In this document: positions 9,001 to 17,346 of the stretch, piece by piece
Layout of the letters: every line of letters starts with the position of its first letter
Numbering within the stretch: the stretch's first letter is position 1
From: Xylanimonas allomyrinae
Lineage (GTDB): Bacteria; Actinomycetota; Actinomycetes; Actinomycetales; Cellulomonadaceae
DNA length: 64,000 nucleotides
Reading direction: 5' to 3'
Assembly: GCF_004135345.1 (NCBI RefSeq)
Contig: NZ_CP035495.1
Span: 2,480,001 to 2,544,000 of the forward strand
The notes under the pieces: model-generated
The model's input: the letters and a program-made list of their open reading frames with translations, nothing else
Database searches by the model: none
Told to the model about the DNA's origin: nothing
Translations under genes and position numbers: made by a program

Positions 9001-9849
9001 GTGTCCGAAGTCCTGACCATCGCCAGCACCGTCTCGCCGACCGCCGTCGTCGACGAGATGGTCGCATCCGGGGCCTACAAGGCCGCGCGGCCCGCCCGCA
9101 AGATCATGGTGCAGGCGATCCTCGCCTCGTTCGTCTTCGGAGCCGTGACCCTGCTCGCGGGCACCGTAGCCACGCAGACCGGCATCACCTTCACCGGGGC
9201 GCTCGTCTTCCCCATGGCACTGGTCATCGTCATCCTGCTCGGGCTCGAACTGGTGACCTCGACCATGGGGCTCGTACCCCTCGCCTGGTGGCGCGGTCAG
9301 GCGCGCGGCGTCGACGTGTTCCGGGCGATCGGCTGGGCCCTGCTCGGCCACATCATCGGCTGCGGAATCTTCGCGGTCGTCGCCTGGGCCACGGTCACCG
9401 AGATGGGCCACACCATGGACGCGCCCGTCGCCGAGTGGATCCGGAACCTCGCCGAGCACAAGACCCTCGGATACCAGGCGCTCGGCGCCGGCGCCGGCCT
9501 CGGTCTCGTGTTCCTGCGCGCGATCCTGTGCAACTGGCTCGTCTCGCTCGGTGCCGTCATGGGCATGACGGCACGCACCACGGGCGCCAAGATCGCCGCG
9601 ATCTGGCTGCCCATCACGCTGTTCTTCGGGCTCCAGTGGGAGCACTCGGTCGTCAACCTCTTCGTCATCCCCGCGGGCATGCTCATGGGTGCGGACATCT
9701 CGTTCTCCGACTGGTGGCTGTGGAACGAGATCCCCGTCATCCTCGGCAACCTCGTGGGTGCGGCGACGCTCACCGGAGCGGGCCTGTGGCTCGCGCACCA
9801 CGGCACGCTGCCGTGGAACCGCCGCGACGCCGTCGACGCACCGCACTGA
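9001..9849 (+). CDS. formate/nitrite transporter family (FNT) channel
   Basis: A 282-residue integral membrane protein with about six hydrophobic helices and the FNT fold pattern, including LRAILCNWLVSLGAVMGM in the conserved N-W-L-V region and the WLPITLFFGLQWEHSVVNLF helix. The family conducts formate, nitrite or hydrosulfide across the cytoplasmic membrane; the substrate cannot be told from sequence alone. Hydrosulfide is a tempting idea here because the next operon is SAM-controlled, but that is inference. The GTG at 9001 is chosen (VSEVLTIAST); an in-frame start at 8905 would precede the promoter. A GntR-type operator lies upstream and a hairpin downstream. Confidence 0.9.
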   Translation: MSEVLTIASTVSPTAVVDEMVASGAYKAARPARKIMVQAILASFVFGAVTLLAGTVATQTGITFTGALVFPMALVIVILLGLELVTSTMGLVPLAWWRGQARGVDVFRAIGWALLGHIIGCGIFAVVAWATVTEMGHTMDAPVAEWIRNLAEHKTLGYQALGAGAGLGLVFLRAILCNWLVSLGAVMGMTARTTGAKIAAIWLPITLFFGLQWEHSVVNLFVIPAGMLMGADISFSDWWLWNEIPVILGNLVGAATLTGAGLWLAHHGTLPWNRRDAVDAPH

Positions 9850-9854
9850 CGTCG

Positions 9855-9873
9855 GCGGGACCACGCGTCCCGC
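9855..9873 (+). terminator. hairpin after the FNT gene
   Basis: GCGGGA and TCCCGC form a 6-bp stem a few bases after the FNT stop codon, ahead of the riboswitch leader. Modest strength, no T-run. Confidence 0.4.
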
Positions 9874-9947
9874 ACCGCGGGCATCCCGCATCGTGAGACT
9901 CATCACCCTGAGGGTGGACGTCCTCGCACGGCAGCCGTCAACTACTG

Positions 9948-10031
9948 CCAGGTCACGAGTCCCAGCGCCAAGTCCCGGCTCGCTGGGCAGCAACCCCAAG
10001 CCACGACGGGGTGCTCCGGGAGATGACCTGG
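9948..10031 (+). promoter_or_regulatory. SAM riboswitch (SAM-I/IV clan) 1
   Basis: The core pairs as expected for the SAM-I/SAM-IV clan. P1 is CCAGGTCA (9948-9955) with TGACCTGG (10024-10031). P2 is CCCAGCG (9961-9967) with CGCTGGG (9981-9987). P3 is CCCC (9994-9997) with GGGG (10008-10011). The pseudoknot pairs TCCCGG (9973-9978) in the P2 loop with CCGGGA (10016-10021). The conserved GCAAC of J2/3 is at 9990-9994. It sits 60 bases upstream of a flavin reductase/monooxygenase operon, so low SAM should turn that operon on. The RBS-proximal CGCCC-GGGCG hairpin may be the expression platform. Confidence 0.88.
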
Positions 10032-10091
10032 CCGCCGGCCGCCCACGGGCGAGTCGCCGCGCGGCAAGCGTGCGACCACGAGGAGCCCACG

Positions 10092-10648
10092 ATGCCCACA
10101 CCCTCGTCCCCCACGACCCCGGTCGTCGTCCTCTCCGGCAACCCACGTGCCGGGTCACGAACCCTGACGGCCGCACAGGCCGTCGCCACCCGCCTCGCCA
10201 CCCGGCTCGGCATCGGAACTGACGACACCCTCGACACCATCGAGCTGGCCGACCTCGCCGGCGAGATCCTCGCCCCCGCCCACCCGGCCGCCGACGCCGC
10301 CCGGCACCGCCTCGCCCAGGCGACGCTCGCCGTCGTCGCCACCCCCGTCTACAAGGCCTCCTACACCGGCCTGCTCAAGGCGTTCCTCGACCTGTACGGG
10401 CCCGACGGCCTCGCCGGCGTCGTCGTCGTCCCCGTCGTCGTCTCGGGCAACCCCGCCCACCAGCTCGCCGGGGAGGTCCACCTGCGGCCCCTGCTCGTCG
10501 AGCTCGGCGCCGTCGTGCCGACCCGCACGTTCGCCGTCACCGAGGCCCAGCTCGCCGACCTCGACACCGTCGCCGACGACTGGGTCGCAGCCAACGCCCC
10601 GCGCTCGAACGCGCGCTCGGCGCGGCGCTCGTGGGGTCGACGCGATGA
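10092..10648 (+). pseudogene. SsuE-like NAD(P)H-dependent FMN reductase, frameshifted near its 3' end
   Basis: Supplies reduced FMN to two-component monooxygenases. The flavodoxin-like fold shows the FMN phosphate loop GNPRAGSRT at the N-terminus and ATPVYKASYTGLLKAFLDL, the SsuE-type motif, near residues 77-95. The ATG at 10092 follows GAGGAG. Read without correction, the frame misses its stop and runs across the next gene. In the -1 frame after the C4 run at 10597-10600 it instead ends ALERALGAALVGSTR with a TGA that overlaps the next ATG, the usual coupling here. One missing C therefore explains the break. The protein itself is essentially complete, so a sequencing error is more likely than inactivation. 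Confidence 0.8.
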
Positions 10649-11184
10649 CCACCGAGAACCTCACCACGCTCGAGGTCCTGCTCGCCGAGCAGGACGAGCC
10701 GCAGCTCACGGCCGCGGCGTTCAAGGACGTCTTCCGCCGCCACCCGGCCGGCGTCGCCGTCGTCGCCCTGCGGCACGGCGACCAGCCCGTGGGCTTCACC
10801 GCGACGTCCGTGATCTCGGTGTCGGCCCAGCCGCCGCTGTTCGCGTTCTCGCTCGCGTCCTCGTCGTCGTCGTGGCCCGCCGTCAGCGCGGCGCAGACCC
10901 TCGCCGTGTCCTTCCTCGCCGACCACCAGGGCGACGTCTCGGCCCGCTTCGCGACCAGCGGCATCGACCGGTTCGCGGCCGGCGGCTGGACCGCGCTGCC
11001 CACCGGCGAGCCCGTGATCGACGGCGCCGTCTCCTGGATCCGGGCGCGCATCGTGCAACGCACACCCGTCGGCGACAGCTACCTCGTCTCGCTGCGCGCA
11101 CTCGACGCCGGCACCACACAGGCCCCGCCGCTCGTCTACCGCGACCGGTCCTACCACCGCCTGAGCCACGGCACGGCGAGCTGA
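10645..11184 (+). CDS. flavin reductase-domain protein
   Basis: A 179-residue FMN-binding split-barrel protein of the flavin reductase family, with the conserved FRRHPAGVAVVAL and GFTATSVISVSAQPPLFAFSL segments (residues about 30-75). These enzymes reduce free FMN or FAD with NAD(P)H and hand it to a partner oxygenase. It overlaps the FMN reductase by ATGA and the GNAT by the same pattern, so the three are translationally coupled. With a second reductase next to it and two LLM monooxygenases downstream, a role as electron donor for organosulfur cleavage is likely but inferred. Confidence 0.88.
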   Translation: MTTENLTTLEVLLAEQDEPQLTAAAFKDVFRRHPAGVAVVALRHGDQPVGFTATSVISVSAQPPLFAFSLASSSSSWPAVSAAQTLAVSFLADHQGDVSARFATSGIDRFAAGGWTALPTGEPVIDGAVSWIRARIVQRTPVGDSYLVSLRALDAGTTQAPPLVYRDRSYHRLSHGTAS

Positions 11185-11894
11185 TGACCGCCCTCGCGGA
11201 AACCGGCACGGACGTCCTCGACGCCGCGCCCTGGTCGTCCCTCACGGGGGCGCACGCGCACCTCGCCGAGGGCAACGAGCTCGTGCTGCGCTACCCCGCC
11301 GACGTCTCGCCCTTCGCCGCGGTGCGGTCCTGGGACGAGCCCGAGGTGTTCGCGGCGATCCTCGCCGTCGTCGGCCCCGGTGCGTCGTTCCCCGCGCCGC
11401 CCGACGACGTCGCGCTCCCGCCCGGGTGGGCGCGCGAGCCGCACCTTCCCGGCGTGCAGCTCGTCGAGACCGACGCGCTGCGGGCCCGCACCCGGCCGGA
11501 CGACGAGGCCGTGGTGCTGGGCGCCGACGACGTGCCCGAGATGCTCGACCTCGTCGAACGCTCGCGCCCCGGACCCTTCCTGCCGCGCACCTACCTGCTG
11601 GGCCGCTACGTCGGCATCCGGCGCGACGGGCTCCTCGTGGCCATGGCGGGCGAACGCCTGCGCCCCACCGGGTGGACCGAGATCAGCGCCGTCACGACCG
11701 ACCCCCGCCACCGGGGCCGCGGGCTCGCGACCCGGCTCGTGCTCGACGTCGCCCACCACATCCACGCGCGCGGCGACCGTGCGCTCCTGCACGCCGCCGC
11801 CTCCAACACCGGCGCCATCCGCCTCTACCAGACCCTCGGCTTCACGCTGCGCAGGACGACCGGCTTCGGGTCCGTGCGCACACCCGAGGCATAG
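11184..11894 (+). CDS. GNAT family N-acetyltransferase
   Basis: A 236-residue protein with a C-terminal GNAT/FR47-like domain: VTTDPRHRGRGLATRLVLDV is the acetyl-CoA pyrophosphate loop (about residues 172-191), followed by ALLHAAASNTGAIRLYQTLGF. The N-terminal half (1-110) is a separate alpha/beta region common in this subgroup. The substrate is unknown. Its place inside a SAM-riboswitch operon, overlapping the flavin reductase by ATGA, suggests it acetylates a sulfur-containing amine or amino-acid intermediate; that is inference only. The start is fixed by the overlap. Confidence 0.85.
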   Translation: MTALAETGTDVLDAAPWSSLTGAHAHLAEGNELVLRYPADVSPFAAVRSWDEPEVFAAILAVVGPGASFPAPPDDVALPPGWAREPHLPGVQLVETDALRARTRPDDEAVVLGADDVPEMLDLVERSRPGPFLPRTYLLGRYVGIRRDGLLVAMAGERLRPTGWTEISAVTTDPRHRGRGLATRLVLDVAHHIHARGDRALLHAAASNTGAIRLYQTLGFTLRRTTGFGSVRTPEA

Positions 11895-11902
11895 GAGACA
11901 TC

Positions 11903-13117
11903 ATGACCATCCCCTTCTTCGTCGGCCTCGACGTCGACGGCGCGGGCGCCCACCCCGCGGCCGCCACGGCGTCCGGTCAGGCCCCCGCCGACCTGCTCTC
12001 GGGCGCACGACTCGCCCGCTCCGTGCGACAGGCCGAGAACGCCGGCGTCACGTTCGTGACCTTCACCGACGCCCTGCTGCCCGCCGTGACCGGCCACGCG
12101 TCGTCCGGACGGCTCGACGCCGTGACACGCGCCGCGTTCGTCGCACGCACGACGACGGCGATCGGCCTCGTGCCGCAGGTGCCCACCACGTACCCCGAGC
12201 CGTTCCACGTCGCCGCACAGCTCGCGTCCCTCGACCACGCCGCCGCGGGGCGCGGCGGGTGGCTCGCGGGCGTGACCCGCACGCCCGAGACCGCCGCCGC
12301 CTACGGCCGCGCGGCCGTGGACGACGTCGAGCGTGAGGCGCGCGACGTCGTCCAGGTCGTGCGCGACCTGTGGGACACGTGGGAGGACGACGCCGTGATC
12401 CGCGACGTCGCCACCGGACGCTACGTCGACCGCGACCGCATCCACTACCCGCGGTTCGAGGGCGCCAGCTTCTCGGTGACCGGCCCCCTCATCACGCCGC
12501 GACCGCCGCAGGGCCAGCTCGTGGTGCTCGCCGCCGCGGGTGACGTCGCGCCCGGCTCGCGCGAGCCGCTCGTCGACGTCGCGCTCGTCGGCGGGACCGG
12601 AGCCGCCGACGCGACGGCGGCGGCGCTGGAGTCGCGGGCACGGCCCGCCGGCTCCGCGCTTGGCACCGCAGGACCGGACACGTCGCAGCGAGGCACGGCC
12701 CAGGCCTCCGATGCGCGCGCCGTCGACGGCCGTGCGCCGCGCGCGGGCGTCGAGGTCGAGGTGGTGCTCGACGCCGACGGGCGGCGCGCCGCCGACCGGC
12801 TGCGCGACCTGGACGCCGCCACACCCGGCGGCGTGCGCTCACCGTGGGGCGCACCCGCACCGTCGGGCACGAGCCCGCTGCGCTACGTCGGCGACGGCGC
12901 CGGACTCGTCGCGCTGCTGACCTCGCTGGCCGCGAGCGGTGTGGACGGTGTGCGCCTGCTGCCCGCGGTGCTCGACACCGACCTGCGCGCCCTCGTCCGC
13001 GAGGTGCTGCCCGCGCTGCGCGCCGCCCGCGTCGTCGTCCCGCCCCGGCCGGGAGCCACGCTGCGCGAGACGCTCGGCCTGCCGCGACCCGCCAACCGCT
13101 ACGCACGCGTCGCCTGA
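11903..13117 (+). CDS. luciferase-like (LLM) FMN-dependent monooxygenase
   Basis: A 404-residue LLM-fold protein. The N-terminal half shows recognisable elements (RQAENAGVTFVTFTDA, VARTTTAIGLVPQVPTTYPEP, ASLDHAAAGRGGWLAG). The C-terminal part is longer and less conserved, with a low-complexity insert around residues 235-290. Such enzymes use reduced FMN and O2 to cleave C-S or C-N bonds; the substrate is unknown. An AGGAGA site lies just before the ATG at 11903. It is the fourth gene of the riboswitch-1 operon and is followed by a clear NtaA/DszA-type member, so the two may act on related substrates or in sequence. Confidence 0.85.
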   Translation: MTIPFFVGLDVDGAGAHPAAATASGQAPADLLSGARLARSVRQAENAGVTFVTFTDALLPAVTGHASSGRLDAVTRAAFVARTTTAIGLVPQVPTTYPEPFHVAAQLASLDHAAAGRGGWLAGVTRTPETAAAYGRAAVDDVEREARDVVQVVRDLWDTWEDDAVIRDVATGRYVDRDRIHYPRFEGASFSVTGPLITPRPPQGQLVVLAAAGDVAPGSREPLVDVALVGGTGAADATAAALESRARPAGSALGTAGPDTSQRGTAQASDARAVDGRAPRAGVEVEVVLDADGRRAADRLRDLDAATPGGVRSPWGAPAPSGTSPLRYVGDGAGLVALLTSLAASGVDGVRLLPAVLDTDLRALVREVLPALRAARVVVPPRPGATLRETLGLPRPANRYARVA

Positions 13118-13143
13118 CGCCCGGCATCGACCCAGGAGCTTCC

Positions 13144-14574
13144 ATGAGCACGCAGCACCCGATCGTCCGCCCCGGCGCCCAGGTCCACTTCGGCGTCTTC
13201 TTCCAAGGCGTCAACCACACCACGATCTGGTCCGACCCCGAATCCGGGTCGCAGACCGAGTTCGCATCCTTCGAGCGCGTCGCCCGCACCGCAGAGCGCG
13301 GGCTGTTCGACGCGTTCTTCCTCGGCGAGGGCCTGCGGCTGCGCGAGTCGCGCGGCCTGCTCCACGACCTCGACGTCGTCGGGCGCCCCGACGCCATCAC
13401 CCAGCTCGCCGCGCTGGCCGCCGTCACCGAGCGCATCGGCCTGGTCGCCACGCAGAACACCACGTACAACGACCCCGCAGACCTCGCGCGACGCCTGCAG
13501 AGCCTCGACGTGCTCTCGGGCGGGCGAGCCGCGTGGAACGTCGTGACGACCGACAACGCGTGGACCGGGGCGAACTTCCGTCGCGGCGGGTACCTCGACC
13601 ACGCCGACCGCTACGAGCGCGCCGCCGCCGTGCTCGCCACCGCGCGTCGCATCTGGGACGCGTTCCCCGACGCCGGCACCCCCGGGACCGTCGCGCGCGT
13701 CACGGCATCCGCCGCCGACCTGCGCACACCGCTCGACGCCGTCATCGACCCGACGACGCCGCGCAGCCCACAGGGCCACCCGGTGATCTTCCAGGCGGGC
13801 GACTCCCCCGCCGGGCGCGACTTCGCCGCCGCCAACGCCGACGTTATCTTCTCCGCACACGGATCGGTGCTGACCGACGCGCTCGACTTCGCCGCCGACG
13901 TACGCCGGCGCGTCGTCGCCGCCGGACGCCCCGAGGACGACCTCAAGATCTTCCCCGGCACCTCGATCATCGTGGGCGACACCCCCGACGAGGCCGAGGA
14001 AAGGGCTCGCTGGGTCCGCACCCAGCAGGTCACCCCGGCCACCGCGCTGTCCATCGTCGGCAACATCTGGGGCGAAGACCTGTCGGCCTACGACCCCGAC
14101 GGGCCCCTGCCCGCACACGACCCCGTCGTCGAGGAGCTCGGCGGCGAGCGCGGGTCGGCCACCACGGGCGCGCGCACCCGTGAGATCGCGCAGCGCTGGC
14201 GTGCGATCGCCGAGACCGAAGGACTGTCGATCCGCCAGCTCGTCATCCGCAACAGCGGAGAACGCGGGTTCGTCGGCACACCCGGCTCCGTGGCCGAGGA
14301 CCTGACGCGCTGGGTGCGGACGGGAGCCGTCGACGGGTTCAACATCAGCCCGTGGATCGTGCCCAGCGGACTCGACGACATCGTCGACCGCGTGGTGCCC
14401 GAGCTCCAGGAGCGCGGTGCGTACCGGACGGCGTACGAGGGCACGACGCTGCGCGAGCACGTGGGGCTGCGCGAGCCGCTGCCGTGGCGCACGGAGCGAC
14501 GAGACGAGCCGCGCGAGAGCGGGGCACGCGCGGGTGCAGGGCAGGAGGGAGAGGCGGCGGAGTCGGCGGCGTGA
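13144..14574 (+). CDS. NtaA/SnaA/DszA family FMN-dependent monooxygenase
   Basis: A 476-residue member of the nitrilotriacetate/dibenzothiophene-sulfone monooxygenase branch of LLM enzymes. Recognisable features are VHFGVFFQGVNHTTIWSDP at the N-terminus, the active-site region LFDAFFLGEGL, the NTTYNDPADLARRLQSLDVL segment and GRAAWNVVTTDN. The branch oxidises substrates with FMNH2 from a separate reductase; two candidate reductases lie upstream. The ATG at 13144 is preceded by CAGGAGC. The last ~25 residues are low-complexity Gly/Ala/Glu and abut the 8-bp repeat tract that starts 42 bases after the stop. It is the last gene of the SAM-controlled operon. Confidence 0.9.
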   Translation: MSTQHPIVRPGAQVHFGVFFQGVNHTTIWSDPESGSQTEFASFERVARTAERGLFDAFFLGEGLRLRESRGLLHDLDVVGRPDAITQLAALAAVTERIGLVATQNTTYNDPADLARRLQSLDVLSGGRAAWNVVTTDNAWTGANFRRGGYLDHADRYERAAAVLATARRIWDAFPDAGTPGTVARVTASAADLRTPLDAVIDPTTPRSPQGHPVIFQAGDSPAGRDFAAANADVIFSAHGSVLTDALDFAADVRRRVVAAGRPEDDLKIFPGTSIIVGDTPDEAEERARWVRTQQVTPATALSIVGNIWGEDLSAYDPDGPLPAHDPVVEELGGERGSATTGARTREIAQRWRAIAETEGLSIRQLVIRNSGERGFVGTPGSVAEDLTRWVRTGAVDGFNISPWIVPSGLDDIVDRVVPELQERGAYRTAYEGTTLREHVGLREPLPWRTERRDEPRESGARAGAGQEGEAAESAA

Positions 14575-14616
14575 CGGCGTGACGGTGTGGCGGCGTGACG
14601 GTGTGACGGCGCGACG

Positions 14617-14832
14617 GCGCGACAGCGCGACAGCGCGACAGCGCGACAGCGCGACAGCGCGACAGCGCGACAGCGCGACAGCGCGACAGCGCGACAGCGC
14701 GACAGCGCGACAGCGCGACAGCGCGACAGCGCGACAGCGCGACAGCGCGACAGCGCGACAGCGCGACAGCGCGACAGAGCGACAGCGCGACAGCGCGACA
14801 GCGCGACAGCGCGACAGCGCGACAGCGCGACA
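14617..14832. repeat. 8-bp tandem repeat, 27 units
   Basis: GCGCGACA repeated 27 times without interruption (216 bp); only the unit at 14777-14784 differs (GAGCGACA). It is preceded by degenerate units from about 14575. It fills most of the 367-base gap between two convergent genes (stops at 14574 and 14942). No gene is supported in the gap; the long open frames on both strands are by-products of the repeat. Confidence 0.95.
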
Positions 14833-14866
14833 GCGTGGGCGGCATGACGGAGCAGCAGCGTGACGG

Positions 14867-14898
14867 CGCGGGGACGCGGGGACGCGGGGACGCGGGGA
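14867..14898. repeat. second 8-bp tandem repeat, 4 units
   Basis: CGCGGGGA four times in a row, about 35 bases after the long repeat and in the same convergent intergenic space. The shared 8-bp period suggests both arose by the same slippage process. Confidence 0.85.
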
Positions 14899-14941
14899 CG
14901 CGCATGGTGACGCGGCACGCGGCAGACGCCCGCGCGGCACG

Positions 14942-16759
14942 TCAGAACGGCGGGTCGCCCCAGTCGGGTGGTTCGTCGCCGGGGTCGGGTGTCCGGTGCA
15001 CCGTCGCGGGCACCGGGTCGGGCCGGGTGACGTAGGTGCGGCCCGTCGGGGTGGTCCACGTCAGCGTGCCGTCACCGACGGCGGACTGACTCACCGTGAA
15101 GCGTGACTGGTGCTTCAGCACGTGGTGCCGGCGGCACAGTTCGGCGAGATTGCCCGCATGCGTGCCGCCGCCGTCGGCGCGGGCGATCGTGTGGTCCGCG
15201 TCGGCGGCCGACGCCGGGCGCGCGCACCCGGGGAACCGGCAGGTGACGTCCCGCACCTTGAGGTAGTGACGCAGATCGGCGGGCGGGCGATACGACGAGG
15301 AGCCGACAGCCAGCACCGCTCCGTTCTCGGGGTGGGTCAGCAGGCGGGTGAACGACGTCGCAAGACCGGCGAGCTCGCGCGCCGTCTCCGGGTCGATGGG
15401 CACGCTGCCGTCGAGCATCGCGGGCTCGTCCGCGCGGCCCAGCAGCGTCAGCACGGGGACCGTGACGTAGATCTTCGGGCGCACCGAGCGCGCGACGGTG
15501 GCGAGCGAGAACCCGGTGCGGCCGAACGGCTCCGACCCGGCGCGTGTGCCGTCGTCGTCGGCCCCGACCGCGTCCCCGCCGTCGAGGTCGGCCCCGGCGC
15601 CCGAGGCGCCGCCCTGGCGCGACCCCGCGCATGCCGCCACGGAGGCAGCCGAGGCGAGGTCCAGGGTGCCGTCGTCGAGCAGGAGCGCGCACGCCACGTC
15701 GGCCCGGAGCTGGGCCAGCGTCCGAGCATCGCCATCGGCACGCGCGGCGCGGCCCACGGTCTCGATCCGGTCGCCGATCGCATGCACAGCAGGCGCCGGG
15801 GCGCACAGGGTCAGATAGGCCATGCCGTCTGCGGCACGGTCGATCCAGACGCCTCGCTTGGTCGCGGCCTCGGCGTGACGGACCTCGGCCGGCGTCGCGT
15901 GCACGGACTCGCGCACCCTTCGGACGGTCCTCGCAAACCGCTGCGGACTCTGACGGGCGGCGTGGTGCGCGACAAGCTCGTCGAGGCGGGCCGCGGCGGA
16001 CAGGTCCAGCTCGGCCACGGCGTCGGCCACCTTCGTGGCATTGCGCCACGCGACTCGCCCGGCCAGCGCACCAGCCAGGGTCTGCGGTGCCCGTTCCACG
16101 AGCGCCTGCGCACACCCCGCGCGCACGGCGACCGCGTGCTCGTCCTGATGGATCGCCAGCGCGATCTCGGAGACGACGGCGCGGCGGGCGAGGTCACCGC
16201 GCCGAACGGCGCCCGCCGCGCGCACCTGGGAGTCGCCGTCGTCGAGCACCACCGCCTCGGCGCGCAGCGCCTGCCGACGCGCACGCTCGAGCAGCAGCGC
16301 CTCGACCGCCTCCCAGGCGTTCACCTGCGCCCGCGCTGCGGCGACGGCGTCAAGCGTCGCGTCCAGGTCGTCGATCCCGACGGCACCGCGCACGTCCACC
16401 AGCGCGGCCGCGTCTGCCGGCAACCCCCGGGCGTCGCTGCCCGCACCGAGCGGGTCGATCGGAGCCCGCCCGAGCAGTGCGTCGACCAGGTCCGGCTGGT
16501 CCCACAACCTCGACGCCAACGACCCGTCGTCCGCGATCCCGGCGCGCGCCAGCGCCGCCGCACGCTGCCTGACCAGGTCGCGGAACGACGCCCGCTCCTC
16601 GTCCTGGTGTGCACGGAGCGCGTCGGCGCGGAGCACGTCGGCGCGGAGCGCGTCGGCGCTGAGCACGTCGGCGCGGAGCGCGTCGGCGCTGAGCACGTCG
16701 GCTCCAGGGCTCGCGCCCACCGGCCGCTCGTTCGCCGTGCTCGGCGCCGTGTCGATCAT
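14942..16759 (-). CDS. DUF222/13E12-type HNH endonuclease
   Basis: A 605-residue protein with a central DUF222 region (about 150-420) and a C-terminal HNH nuclease motif: CRFPGCARPASAADADHTIA, then GGGTHAGNLAELCRRHHVLK, with paired Cys and His residues. This family is abundant and mobile in actinobacteria (the 13E12 family of mycobacteria); its biological role is not settled. The N-terminus carries a repeated ADVLSADALR pentapeptide-pair encoded by a 15-bp repeat. The ATG at 16759 lies only 12 bases from a perfect LexA box and has no Shine-Dalgarno site, so a leaderless, SOS-induced transcript is likely. Neighbours are the 8-bp repeat and a trpS remnant, fitting a plastic locus. Confidence 0.9.
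   Translation of the reverse strand: MIDTAPSTANERPVGASPGADVLSADALRADVLSADALRADVLRADALRAHQDEERASFRDLVRQRAAALARAGIADDGSLASRLWDQPDLVDALLGRAPIDPLGAGSDARGLPADAAALVDVRGAVGIDDLDATLDAVAAARAQVNAWEAVEALLLERARRQALRAEAVVLDDGDSQVRAAGAVRRGDLARRAVVSEIALAIHQDEHAVAVRAGCAQALVERAPQTLAGALAGRVAWRNATKVADAVAELDLSAAARLDELVAHHAARQSPQRFARTVRRVRESVHATPAEVRHAEAATKRGVWIDRAADGMAYLTLCAPAPAVHAIGDRIETVGRAARADGDARTLAQLRADVACALLLDDGTLDLASAASVAACAGSRQGGASGAGADLDGGDAVGADDDGTRAGSEPFGRTGFSLATVARSVRPKIYVTVPVLTLLGRADEPAMLDGSVPIDPETARELAGLATSFTRLLTHPENGAVLAVGSSSYRPPADLRHYLKVRDVTCRFPGCARPASAADADHTIARADGGGTHAGNLAELCRRHHVLKHQSRFTVSQSAVGDGTLTWTTPTGRTYVTRPDPVPATVHRTPDPGDEPPDWGDPPF
16621..16695. repeat. 15-bp tandem repeat inside the HNH gene
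   Basis: Five units of CGTCGGCGCGGAGCR with one variant base (CGCGG or CGCTG). In protein this is an alternating ADVLS/ADALR pattern in the N-terminal tail, outside the conserved domains, so copy-number change would not disrupt the enzyme. Confidence 0.85.
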
Positions 16760-16771
16760 GCCGTCATGATA

Positions 16772-16787
16772 TCGAACATATGTTCGA
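16772..16787. promoter_or_regulatory. LexA (SOS) box
   Basis: TCGAACATATGTTCGA is a perfect 16-bp palindrome. It matches the actinobacterial LexA consensus TCGAAC-N4-GTTCGA exactly. It is 12 bases upstream of the HNH endonuclease start and should repress it until DNA damage. Confidence 0.85.
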
Positions 16788-16920
16788 CATGCGAGGTCTG
16801 TGCGCGAACACGTCATCACGACACAGGTGCGTTCACCCGCATCACCGACCGCACGCCGACGGGCGCGCACGCCGCAACCACGCGGCTGCACCCGCGCGCG
16901 CCTCAACCGCTCGACTGAAC

Positions 16921-17180
16921 CACGCGGACACCCCGACGCCGGAGGCGCTCGCCGGCGAGATCGGCGCCGTCGGCGCCGGAAGGCGCAAGGACGTCGTCAC
17001 CAAGGCCCTGGTCGAGGCCCCACGCCCGCCGTCGGCCAGCGCCCCCTGCGAGACCTGCGCCGGGCCGTCGATCGCGGGCAGGACGACCTGCACGAGACCC
17101 TCGCGCGCGGCACCGCCCGCGCTGCCCAGATCGCCGACCGCACGCTCGACGAGGTCCGCGACCTCACGGGTTGGCGCGCC
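16921..17180 (+). pseudogene. trpS: 3' remnant of a tryptophanyl-tRNA synthetase gene
   Basis: The segment TPEALAGEIGAVGAGRRKDV followed by VTKALVEA resembles the late TrpRS region usually written as EEIAAEIG...GAG...LV.EAL. After a shift at the C4 run 17018-17021 it continues as DDLHETLARGTARAAQIADR and TLDEVRDLTG, like the TrpRS C-terminus. About 85 residues survive; there is no start codon and no catalytic domain (HIGH, KMSKS) upstream, where the divergent HNH promoter now lies. I see no other gene in the 559 bases between the LexA box and the NUDIX gene. The family match is by eye and moderate. Confidence 0.5.
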
Positions 17181-17346
17181 GACGTCAGACCGCCTCCGCC
17201 GGACCAGACCCGGCCCGCGGCCGTCCAGCGCGGGTCGACGCCGTCGTGCCGGTCTGCGAGGAGGGCATCGCGTTCGCGCGCGGAGCCTGGCCCGTCGGCG
17301 CGGGTGACGGCAGCAGTCCTGGCGCCTCGGCGCCGGCGCGATCCCA

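Noticed and set aside
10092-11894. A continuous frame suggesting an FMN reductase fused to a GNAT
   Set aside because: Its middle section is an out-of-frame reading of the flavin reductase gene; the join arises from one missing base near 10600.
14617-14832. CRISPR array
   Set aside because: Uniform 8-bp units with no spacers and no cas genes nearby.
14345-14940. Long minus-strand frames with ALSRCRAV repeats
   Set aside because: Produced by translating the 8-bp repeat; no start context and no conserved sequence.
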